DNA of 64,000 nt from Advenella kashmirensis WT001 (GTDB lineage Bacteria; Pseudomonadota; Gammaproteobacteria; Burkholderiales; Burkholderiaceae_B), in contig NC_017964.1 in assembly GCF_000219915.2 (NCBI RefSeq), positions 2,728,001-2,792,000 on the forward strand. The letters are read 5' to 3'. Under the pieces are notes generated by a model. It saw only the letters and a program-made list of their open reading frames with translations, was not told where the DNA came from and did not search any database. A program made the translations under genes and the position numbers. Positions 55,857 through 64,000 of the stretch are shown here, piece by piece (positions within the stretch are counted from its first letter, which is position 1; each line of letters begins with the position of its first letter).

Positions 55857-56928
55857 ATGTCTGCTATTAAATTACAGAAGCTGGTAAAGCACTACGAGAA
55901 CCGCGAGATCCTGCACGGCATTGATCTTGACATAGAAGATGGGGAGTTTGTCGCGTTGGTGGGCCCCTCCGGTTGTGGAAAATCCACGCTGTTGCGCACC
56001 ATCGCCGGCCTGGAACCATTGTCGACCGGTACGATCACGCTTGGCCAGCGAGTGCTGAACGATGTAGCGCCGAAAGACCGTGATATGGCCATGGTATTTC
56101 AGAACTACGCGCTCTATCCTCATTTGAGCGTACGCGACAATTTGGGGTTTGCCCTTAAGATAAAAGGCGTTGACCGGCAGACACGATTTGCTCGGGTGAC
56201 ACAGGTTGCAGCAACGCTGGGACTGGAGCAGCAACTGGATCGCTTTCCGCGCCACTTGTCCGGCGGACAACGCCAGCGCGTGGCCATGGGCCGAGCAATT
56301 ATTCGGCGCCCGCCGCCTTTCTGTTTGATGAGCCATTGTCTAATCTGGATGCAAAACTGCGCATACAAATGCGCACAGAGATCAAGGCGCTGCATCAGGA
56401 GCTGCGCACCACCACCATTTATGTCACCCACGATCAGGTCGAAGCAATGACCATGGCCGATCGCATCGTTGTTTTGCGAGACGGTCGGATCGAACAGATC
56501 GGTACACCCTTGCAGTTATATGATCGCCCGATCAATGCATTTGTTGCCGGTTTTATCGGATCGCCATCGATGAACCTGATCAGGGGAAGTCTGCATATAG
56601 GCCGACATGCTTCTTACGTGCTTACCGAAGAGGGATTTCAATTGCCCATACAGAACATCTCAGCTCATGCCCGGCCGCGCAATCGGTCATTTATGGCGTC
56701 AGGCCCGAACATGTGCGCACCGTAAAGGACGCGGGTCTTAAGGCCCAGGTGCTTGTCATTGAGCCGACCGGTAGCGAAACCCATGTCGCCGCCAGGCTGG
56801 GCAACAGCGATATTCTTATTTCACAAAGGGAGCGTTTATCCCTGAACGTCGGCAGTCCGATCCGGATTTTACCGATCATCGAACAGGCTCATCTGTTCGA
56901 TGCCGACACCGGGCAACGTTTAAATTGA
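55857..56928 (+). CDS. ABC transporter ATP-binding protein, UgpC/MalK type, two frameshifts
   Basis: The ATPase of the CUT1 importer, about 357 residues after repair. Walker A is GPSGCGKST, the signature [15 protein letters not shown], Walker [12 protein letters not shown], and the switch His [19 protein letters not shown]-terminal TOBE-like regulatory domain follows. One base is missing near 56312 and one near 56670. It is the last gene of the dioxygenase-transporter set. Confidence 0.92.
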
Positions 56929-57740
56929 GGAACTGCCACTGGTGATTCAACAGGATGCGGCTTCAACCGCAATGGTGACCAGGATCATCACCATTGCATT
57001 TTGGCTACCAACGCACGCGCGGCGGGTCTTTCCATTCGCTGGTCAAACCCAGTCTGACCGACTGGGTCGCAGACAATTTCAACTGCTTGAACAACGCCAG
57101 GGAAGCGCGTTCAAAGTCAAAAGAGCGATTTACAATTCGGGTTCTGATACGTTGAGATTTATTTGAATCCGACACTGTCTTTCTCCTGTTCAACGTTATA
57201 CAGTTACGGGGGAAACCAGCAGCAGCCCACAAGGAACTGCCAAGAGCTATCTTGGCTATCGCCGGCATTCGGATGCTGCTTAAGTTTGGTCAATATAGCA
57301 TTGTCAGCATCAGGGCATCAAGTGCGCAGCTGATAGAATTTAGTCATTATTCTTATATCGTTATTCGTAATTTTTATCGCTTGTCATCAAGGCTTTTGCC
57401 TGTATCCGGCGACCGGAATGTATTGACCAATACCGTAGGCCGGATCCACATAGATATTGCGAATGCAGGCCTCTTTATCGCTGCGATGCAGCAAGTCTTC
57501 AACGCCCACTGATTGGCGTTATGGCCCTGATATTGAACGCGCAAAAAGCCAATCACAAGCGCGATAACGCTGCACAGCAAGATAATCACAGTTGTTATAT
57601 TGAAGACTCTGTTTCAAAACAGTGATCCGCCGATGCTGTGCCATTAGCAGGAATACATGGCCAGTTAATCCTGACACAAGTCACGAATACAAGCCGGCCT
57701 GAGTGCCGGCTGCGAGACCGCCGAGAGCAAACGCAGGCCA
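56929..57740. other. 812-bp gap without a convincing gene
   Basis: Between the ABC ATPase gene and ppk2 (convergent). Short ORFs on both strands show no domain. A short open stretch near 56960-57050 (with DHHHC on the plus strand) may be a remnant but cannot be assigned. An inverted repeat AGCCGGC-N6-GCCGGCT lies at 57692-57711. Otherwise nothing clear. Confidence 0.4.
57692..57711. repeat. Inverted repeat downstream of ppk2
   Basis: AGCCGGC-ctgagt-GCCGGCT, 30 bp beyond the ppk2 stop. A short stem without a U-tract, perhaps a Rho-assisted end. Confidence 0.4.
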
Positions 57741-58634
57741 TTATCCTTGTGCTTCCAGCTCCAGTTGGGTTTTGTAACCCGCAAGATTCTTCTGCTCTTC
57801 CTTTTCCAGCGTCGGATAGCTCAAGTCCAGCGATTGCAATGTCTGCAGCACGGCGTCGGCCACGGCAAGACGTGCGTAAGGTTTATCGTTGCCTGGGATC
57901 ACATACCAGGGTCCGGCTTCGCTCGCCGTGTTTTTAATCGTTTCCTCGTAAGCATGCATATACTCGTTCCAGAATTTTCGTTCCTCCAGATCGGCGCTTT
58001 CAAACTTCCAGTTTTTTGCCGGGTTATCAAGCCGCTCCAGAAAACGCTTTTTCTGTTCTTCCAGGGAAATGTGCAGGAAAAATTTCAGCACCTTGGTGCC
58101 ATTGCGGTCCATGTGCTTTTCGAAATGACGAATATCTTCAAACCGCTCGTCCCAGATATTTTCTGTCAGGCAGGCTTTGGGTAGATGCTGGCCATCAAGT
58201 ATGGTGGGATGAACACGCACCACCAGTGTTTCCTCATAATAAGAACGATTGAAAACACCGATATTGCCGCGCTGGGGCAGGCATTTGCTGGTGCGCCACA
58301 AAAAATCGTGCCCCAACTCCTCTTCCGAGGGGCGCTTGAACGAATAGACTTCGCAGCCCTGGGGGTTGACGCCGGACAGCAGGTTCTTGATTGTCGAATC
58401 CTTTCCGGCTGCATCCATTGCCTGAAAAACCAATAGCAATGACCAGCGATTATCGGCGTAAAGAACATTCTGTAAATCCGCTATGCCTGCCACATATTCC
58501 TGCAATTTCTTTTGGGCATCTTTTTTATCGGGCTCGACGTCCGGATCTGTGAGGCATTTTTTCAAACTGAATTTTTTTCCATTAGTAATACGAAAGTGAT
58601 CAGAGAAACCGGTTTCGGGCAATGCAGCCATCAA
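57741..58634 (-). CDS. ppk2: Polyphosphate kinase 2 family protein
   Basis: A PPK2-type nucleotide kinase of 297 residues, using polyphosphate to phosphorylate nucleotides in the cytoplasm. Walker A is FQAMDAAGKDSTIK and Walker B is GVFNRSYYEETLVVRVHP. The HMDRNGTKVLKFFLHISLEEQ segment is typical of the one-domain class. Whether it prefers NMP or NDP cannot be read from sequence. Confidence 0.92.
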   Translation of the reverse strand: MMAALPETGFSDHFRITNGKKFSLKKCLTDPDVEPDKKDAQKKLQEYVAGIADLQNVLYADNRWSLLLVFQAMDAAGKDSTIKNLLSGVNPQGCEVYSFKRPSEEELGHDFLWRTSKCLPQRGNIGVFNRSYYEETLVVRVHPTILDGQHLPKACLTENIWDERFEDIRHFEKHMDRNGTKVLKFFLHISLEEQKKRFLERLDNPAKNWKFESADLEERKFWNEYMHAYEETIKNTASEAGPWYVIPGNDKPYARLAVADAVLQTLQSLDLSYPTLEKEEQKNLAGYKTQLELEAQG

Positions 58635-58964
58635 ATGCTCCTGAGTGTTAGGCGGATATGCAAGCTATGGGATGAAATCCGATTCTACTGTAACATCGCT
58701 TGCGCCACAGCGGGGTTCACAAACCTGAGCAAGAACGCCCGGTGCTGGCGCTCTGGCTACCATGTGTATAAGTGCCGTTGATCAAATAGTGATCAGAAAT
58801 CGAAAACACTTTCAATATCATGCACTTGTCGATGTTTTACAGAATTATTAAAATCCTATCCACATCATTCTCAACATATTCTGTTGATAAGCGAGACTTC
58901 TGTCCACATAAGGATAAAGTTGTGGGTAAGATGTGGTCAACATGTGATTAAGTATTGAATAACT
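58635..58964. other. A/T-rich intergenic region with DnaA-box-like motifs
   Basis: 330 bp between divergent genes. Near-matches to TTATCCACA occur: CTATCCACA (58856-58864) and TTACCCACA on the minus strand (58920-58928), with a weaker CTGTCCACA near 58900. It also serves as leader for the small membrane protein. Confidence 0.4.
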
Positions 58965-59168
58965 ATGGCAACCGTCATTAAGCTGCTTTTGATCGTTATC
59001 ATCCTCTGGTGGATTGGACGATTTTTCAGCCCGGCCCTGAACCAGTTATGGTCTCGCAGTGTCGGTGCAAGTTTTGTATGGATCAGGCAGAACGGATCAC
59101 TAATGATGCGCTGGATCGTGATCGCGGGCCTGTTATTGGCAGTGGTTATTATTTATCAATGGCAGTAA
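58965..59168 (+). CDS. Small two-helix membrane protein, unknown
   Basis: A 67-residue protein with two hydrophobic segments (VIKLLLIVIILWWIGRFF and MRWIVIAGLLLAVVIIYQW) and basic residues between. The composition is unlike a random ORF. I do not recognise the family. It stands alone between ppk2 and the typA terminator. Confidence 0.55.
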   Translation: MATVIKLLLIVIILWWIGRFFSPALNQLWSRSVGASFVWIRQNGSLMMRWIVIAGLLLAVVIIYQWQ

Positions 59169-59381
59169 GCCATCCTGCTCTGTTGATATTGGCTCTACGA
59201 TTACGCAGCCGCGGCATCAGCCACAGACACTGATAATGGGCTACATATCCCAACCGCAGCTGCTGTTGCTATTGCAGGCGGCAGCTCGAGTACGATAAAA
59301 CAAATCGGAAGAGGTGCTCAGCAACACGGAGAGAGCGACAAGCCCGGTACATTCATTGCGCCTTGCTGCGCCATACCTGGC
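59169..59381. other. Intergenic region before the typA terminator
   Basis: About 210 bp between the small membrane protein and the terminator of the typA operon. No coding signal. Confidence 0.4.
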
Positions 59382-59415
59382 AAAAAAAACCGTGCACCGG
59401 TTAAACCGGGCACGG
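59382..59415 (-). terminator. Rho-independent terminator of the infB-rbfA-truB-typA operon
   Basis: On the minus strand CCGTGC-CCGGTT-taACCGG-t-GCACGG is followed by eight Ts (A-run 59382-59389). It lies 60 bp after the typA stop. Confidence 0.9.
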
Positions 59416-59475
59416 CTTTCTACTTATCAACAAGGTCAGCGCTTATAAAGGCTTTATGACCTGTCGGTAATACTA

Positions 59476-61289
59476 TCAAACACCACGTGAGGCACGTTTG
59501 CGTTCGTGCTCCAGCAGATGACGCTTACGCAAACGGATATTTTTGGGCGTCACTTCCACCAGTTCGTCTTCGTCGATGAACTCCACCGAGTATTCCAGGT
59601 TCAGCTTGATTGGCGGCACCAGGCGCACGGCCTCATCGGTGCCCGAAGCGCGCACGTTGGTCAGCTGTTTACCCTTGATTGGATTAACCACCAGATCATT
59701 ATCACGACTGTGAATACCAATGATCATGCCTTCGTACAGGGCTTCACCCGGCGACACAAACATGCGGCCACGATCCTGCAATTTCCACAAGGCATAGGCA
59801 ACCGCGTCACCATTATCCTGACTGATCAGTACACCGTTGCGACGCTCGCCGATACTGCCTTCACGCACAGGCGCGTAGTCGTCGAAAATATGGCTCATCA
59901 GACCGGTACCGCGGGTCATGGATAGAAACTCGCTCTGGAAGCCGATCAGGCCACGCGCAGGAATGCGATATTCCATACGGGTGCGACCACGACCGTCCGA
60001 TTGCATGTCCAGCAGTTCGCCCTTGCGACGACCCAGCTCTTCCATCACGCCGCCTGGTGATCATCTTCCAGGTCAACTGTCAGCAGCTCCATCGGTTCAT
60101 GACGAACGCCATCAATTTCCTTGTAAACCACGCGCGGTCGCGACACGGCCAGCTCAAAGCCTTCACGCCGCATGTTTTCAATCAGAATCGTCAGATGCAG
60201 CTCGCCTCGGCCCGATACTTCAAAGACGGTGTCGTCTCCGGTATCCCGTACACGCAGCGCCACATTGGATTTGAGCTCCAGGTTCAGGCGATCGCGGATC
60301 TGGCGGCTTGTCACGAATTTGCCTTCACGGCCGGCCAGCGGCGATGTGTTGACCATGAAATTCATGTTCAGGTTGGTTCGTCAATCTTGAGCATAGGCAA
60401 TGGCTCAGGATGGTTGGGATCGCACAAGGTGCAGCCAATACCAATCTCTTCGATGCCATTGATCAGGACGATGTCGCCGGCGTCGGCGCTTTCAACCTGC
60501 TCACGTTCCAGGCCCTTGAATTTCAATACCTGGTTGACGCGGCCCTTGCTCTGCTCACCGTCTTCACCAAAACGAACCATCACTTCCTGGCCAGGACGAA
60601 TCCGACCACGGTTGATACGGCCTACACCGATCTTGCCGACGTAGCTGTTGTAGTCAAGCGAAATGATCTGCAACTGCAGGGGCGCCTCTTTGTCATCGTT
60701 ACGCTGAGGTACATATTGCAAAATCGCATCAAACAGCGGACGCATATCGCCTTCGCGAACATCATCAGTCAGACCCGCATAACCGCTCAGCCCGGAAGCA
60801 TATACGATTGGGAAATCAAGCTGTTCTTCGGTCGCGCCAAGTTTGTCAAACAGATCAAACGTGGTATCGATGGCAAAATCAGGCGTGCGCCAGGGCGGTC
60901 AATCTTATTGACAACCACAATCGGCTTTAAGCCAGGGCCAGTGCTTTTTTGGTCACGAAACGGGTCTGCGGCATCGGGCCTTCGACCGCATCTACCAGCA
61001 GCAGCACGCCATCAACCATGGACAGTACTCGCTCTACCTCACCGCCAAAGTCGGCATGTCCCGGAGTGTCAATAATATTGATGTGTGTGCCTTCATATTC
61101 CACGGCACAGTTTTTGGACAGAATCGTGATACCACGTTCTTTTTCAATATCGTTCGAGTCCATGACACGCTCAACCATCGCCTGGTTGTCCCGGAATGTA
61201 CCGGACTGACGTAAAAGCTGATCAACCAGCGTTGTTTTCCCATGGTCAACGTGCGCAATAATCGCAACGTTACGGAGCGCTCGGCTCAT
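59476..61289 (-). CDS. typA: Ribosome-associated GTPase TypA/BipA, four frameshifts
   Basis: A translational GTPase of about 605 residues after repair, involved in ribosome assembly and stress responses. G1 is [10 protein letters not shown]3 [16 protein letters not shown]4 NKID. The C-terminal part has [20 protein letters not shown] and [19 protein letters not shown]. Missing bases near 60935, 60888, 60376 and 60052 split it into five pieces, all of which read perfectly in their own frames. It overlaps the truB stop by 4 bp. Confidence 0.93.
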
Positions 61290-62044
61290 AATGTATCTTC
61301 CTTTTGTCGTATATTGGACGGCAGCAGGCCGTCCGGTATTTCATTTAGCGGTATCAGGGGTGTCAGCCTGTTTTCCATCTGTTCGAGCTGGTCTATCGTC
61401 GTGGCACCGGTCAGATCGAAAGGACCGACACGCGTTCTGCGCAAAGCGGTCAAGTGAGCGAAACAGCCCAGCGCCCGACCAATATCCTGGGCCAGTGTCC
61501 TGATATATGTACCCTTGCTGCAATCGACAGCCAGCACCATCGAGGTTTCGTCCAGGGCCTGCACCTGCAGGTCATGGATCACTACCGCGCGCGGCTCTCT
61601 TTCCAGTACTATTCCCTGACGGGCATATTCATAAAGCGGGCGCCCGTCACGCTTGAGCGCCGAATGCATTGGCGGAATCTGTAGTATTGAACCGCGAAAC
61701 TGTGGCAATACCATGTCGATTTTTTCACGGGTTACCGATTCGGCTGTCAGTTGTGCCTGTTGTACAACAGTGCCGGTCAAGTCGCCTGAATCGGTTTCCG
61801 TGCCAAACTGCAATGTCGCAATGTAGGACTTGTCGGCATCCAGCATGGTCCCGCAAATTTTTGTTGCCTTGCCAAAACAGCAAACCAGCAAGCCGGTCGC
61901 AAATGGATCCAGCGTGCCGGTATGGCCCCCTTTTTTCGCATCCAGCATGCGACGCACGCGTTGCAGCGACTGGTTGCTGGAATATCCGAACTGCTTGTCC
62001 AGCAAAAGGACGCCGTCGATCTCCTGCCCGCGTTTTCTTCCCAT
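61286..62044 (-). CDS. truB: tRNA pseudouridine-55 synthase TruB
   Basis: TruB makes pseudouridine 55 in the T arm of tRNAs. 252 residues: [19 protein letters not shown] then [18 protein letters not shown] with the catalytic Asp. Shorter than E. coli TruB (314) because the C-terminal PUA domain is reduced. It stops within the typA start (ATGA). Confidence 0.96.
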   Translation of the reverse strand: MGRKRGQEIDGVLLLDKQFGYSSNQSLQRVRRMLDAKKGGHTGTLDPFATGLLVCCFGKATKICGTMLDADKSYIATLQFGTETDSGDLTGTVVQQAQLTAESVTREKIDMVLPQFRGSILQIPPMHSALKRDGRPLYEYARQGIVLEREPRAVVIHDLQVQALDETSMVLAVDCSKGTYIRTLAQDIGRALGCFAHLTALRRTRVGPFDLTGATTIDQLEQMENRLTPLIPLNEIPDGLLPSNIRQKEDTL

Positions 62045-62058
62045 CGCCTGCCCTGATG

Positions 62059-62469
62059 TTACTTGCGATCGTCTTTGGTGTCCGGTAGCGGATCGACGCT
62101 TTCCGGATAGTCTTCCGGCCGGTTGGCGCGGTCGATCAGTTGTGTCATTTCAATACCGCGCGCCAGCTGATCGTCATGGAAAAAACGCAGCGTAGGAACA
62201 GTGTGGATATGCAACATCTTGAACAACAGGGAATGCAGCCAGCCTGCTTTCTCATTAAGCAGGGCAGCCGCCGTTTCCGGTTCAGCGCCAAGTACGGTGA
62301 ACCATACCTTGGCGTGCGCGTAATCGGCCGACAAATCCACGCCTGTCAGAGTAATCAGGCCCGAGCGCGACATATCGAGCTCGCGCTGAATCAGCACTGC
62401 CAGATCTTTCTGGATCTGCTCGGCCAGACGGACGTTCCGGTTTGCACCGGAGGATTTATGACGGTTCAT
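62059..62469 (-). CDS. rbfA: 30S ribosome-binding factor RbfA
   Basis: RbfA assists late maturation of the 30S subunit. 136 residues with the KH-like fold: [39 protein letters not shown], and [23 protein letters not shown] abridged as [12 protein letters not shown]. It lies between infB and truB, 14 bp before truB. Confidence 0.96.
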   Translation of the reverse strand: MNRHKSSGANRNVRLAEQIQKDLAVLIQRELDMSRSGLITLTGVDLSADYAHAKVWFTVLGAEPETAAALLNEKAGWLHSLLFKMLHIHTVPTLRFFHDDQLARGIEMTQLIDRANRPEDYPESVDPLPDTKDDRK

Positions 62470-62475
62470 AATAAT

Positions 62476-64000
62476 TTACAGTGTGCGGGCAATTTCTTTG
62501 ATTTCAAAAATTTCAAGCTGATCGCCAACTTCGATATCGGAATTGCCACGCAAGGTGATACCGCAATCGAAGCCGGACTTGACTTCCTTGACGTCATCCT
62601 TGAAGCGCTTGAGAGAATCGAGCGAACCGGTCCAGTGCACCACGTTGTTACGCAACAAGCGCACTTGTGAATCACGACGGACCACGCCTTCGGTGACCAT
62701 ACAACCGGCCACTTTACCGATACGGGAAATACTGTAGACCTCGCGGATTTCAACCATACCGATCACTTCTTCACGCTCTTCAGGCGCCAGCATGCCGGAC
62801 ATGGCATTGCGAACGTCATCGACCGCATCGTAAATGATGTTGTAGTAACGCACATCAATACCGTTAGTCTCAGCCAGTTTCTTGGTGCTCTGGTCTGCAC
62901 GGACATTGAACCCGATCACAACAGCATTGGAGGCAATAGCCAGGTTGATGTCGCTCTCGGTAATGCCGCCGACTGCCGCGTGCACAACCTGGACACGCAC
63001 TTCGTCGGTTGACAGTTTGGTCAGGGACTGCACCAGCGCTTCCTGGGAACCCTGCACGTCGGTCTTGACGATCAGCGACAATGTCTGCATGCCTTCGCCA
63101 ATGTTGTCGAACATGGATTCGAGTTTTGCTGCCTGCTGTCTGGCCAGTTTGACGTCACGGAACTTGCCTTGACGGAACAGCGCGATCTCGCGCGCCTTGC
63201 GCTCGTCAACCAGCACCAGCACCTCGTCACCTGCCTGAGGCACTTCTGTCAGACCCTGGATTTCAACAGGAATAGCCGGACCGGCTTTGGTAATCGGTTT
63301 ACCGTTTTCATCAAGCATGGCACGCACGCGGCCAAAGCTTGCGCCGGCCAGCAATGCATCGCCACGATTGAGCGTACCGCTTTGCACCAGAATGGTGGCC
63401 ACCGGACCGCGACCCTTATCAAGGCGCGCTTCGATCACGATACCCTTGGCTGGTGCGTCTACCGGCGCTTTCAGCTCAAGAATTTCGGCCTGAAGCAACA
63501 CGTTTTCCAGCAATTCATCGATGCCCTTCCCTGTCTTGGCCGAAACCGGCACAAAGGGAACGTCACCGCCATATTCTTCGGGAACCACTTCTTCAGTAAC
63601 CAGTTCCTGCTTAACGCGTTCCGGATTGGCTTCGGGTTTATCGATCTTGTTGACTGCCACAACCATGGGCACACCAGCCGCTTTCGCGTGATGGATCGCC
63701 TCTTTGGTTTGTGGCATCACGCCGTCATCGGCCGCCACAACGAGAATGACAATGTCGGTAGCCTTGGCGCCACGGGCACGCATGGCGGTAAACGCCTCGT
63801 GGCCCGGGGTATCCAGGAACGTCACCATGCCGCCTTCGGTCTGAACGTGGTAGGCACCAATATGTTGCGTAATGCCGCCGGCTTCGCCCGAGGCCACTTT
63901 GGCACGGCGAATGTAATCGAGCAGCGAGGTTTTACCGTGGTCAACGTGACCCATGACAGTCACCACCGGTGCACGTGGCAGCAACTCTGCGTCTGCACCT
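62476..64000 (-). CDS. infB: Translation initiation factor IF-2, C-terminal part
   Basis: IF-2 brings initiator tRNA to the ribosome. The last ~508 residues are visible; the N-terminal domain lies beyond the window edge. The G domain shows [19 protein letters not shown] (G1), [17 protein letters not shown] (G3) and [18 protein letters not shown] (G4). Domains III and IV follow, with the C-terminal [19 protein letters not shown] close to the stop. It ends 6 bp before rbfA. Confidence 0.96.
   Translation of the reverse strand, partial: GADAELLPRAPVVTVMGHVDHGKTSLLDYIRRAKVASGEAGGITQHIGAYHVQTEGGMVTFLDTPGHEAFTAMRARGAKATDIVILVVAADDGVMPQTKEAIHHAKAAGVPMVVAVNKIDKPEANPERVKQELVTEEVVPEEYGGDVPFVPVSAKTGKGIDELLENVLLQAEILELKAPVDAPAKGIVIEARLDKGRGPVATILVQSGTLNRGDALLAGASFGRVRAMLDENGKPITKAGPAIPVEIQGLTEVPQAGDEVLVLVDERKAREIALFRQGKFRDVKLARQQAAKLESMFDNIGEGMQTLSLIVKTDVQGSQEALVQSLTKLSTDEVRVQVVHAAVGGITESDINLAIASNAVVIGFNVRADQSTKKLAETNGIDVRYYNIIYDAVDDVRNAMSGMLAPEEREEVIGMVEIREVYSISRIGKVAGCMVTEGVVRRDSQVRLLRNNVVHWTGSLDSLKRFKDDVKEVKSGFDCGITLRGNSDIEVGDQLEIFEIKEIARTL

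Noticed and set aside
56942..57268. Overlapping short ORFs on both strands after the ABC ATPase
   Set aside because: No recognisable domain, poor starts, and codon use unlike neighbouring genes.

Overview
The window looks like a chromosomal segment of a betaproteobacterium of the Alcaligenaceae type, close to Advenella/Bordetella/Achromobacter. This rests on the housekeeping blocks lptE-holA-proA, pyrG-kdsA-eno-ftsB and infB-rbfA-truB-typA, on moderate-to-high GC, and on protein sequences that read as betaproteobacterial. The genus is an inference from memory of the families; no search was run.

Layout. 1-8.1 kb (+): lptE end, holA, proA, a HemJ/CopD-like membrane protein, an RlmL-type RNA methyltransferase, an RDD protein, a degenerate acyl-CoA-synthetase-like protein, a gamma-carbonic-anhydrase-like protein and hslO, then an orphan TadE-like gene (8.4-9.4 kb). 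9.5-16 kb (-): ftsB, eno, an MFS exporter placed between eno and kdsA, kdsA, pyrG. 16-21 kb (-): sirtuin, cupin, lipoprotein, tRNA-Asn, actP and its DUF485 partner. 21.5-49.5 kb: a C1/autotrophy island. 49.6-57 kb: BASS-type transporter, GNAT acetyltransferase, TauD-type dioxygenase and a CUT1-type ABC transporter. 57.7-64 kb (-): PPK2, then typA, truB, rbfA and infB (infB runs off the edge).

How the island works. XoxF (lanthanide-type PQQ methanol dehydrogenase) with its cytochrome c and a XoxJ-like binding protein would oxidise methanol to formaldehyde in the periplasm. Gfa and FrmA (glutathione-linked) would carry formaldehyde on toward formate. The cbbLSXYFPTA operon under CbbR would fix CO2. 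pqqABCDE makes the cofactor. A sigma-54 activator of AcoR type lies directly downstream of pqqE. I find three good -24/-12 (sigma-54) promoter matches in the island: before xoxF, before gfa-frmA and before a small exported protein. This suggests that one activator co-ordinates the pathway. No formate dehydrogenase is in the window.

Sequence quality. I count about 32 single-base frameshifts in 20 genes, including essential ones (kdsA, cbbL, fba). About 29 are missing bases and 3 are extra bases in homopolymers. This fits base-calling error far better than gene decay, so these genes are annotated over their full span as one CDS each, with the break positions given.
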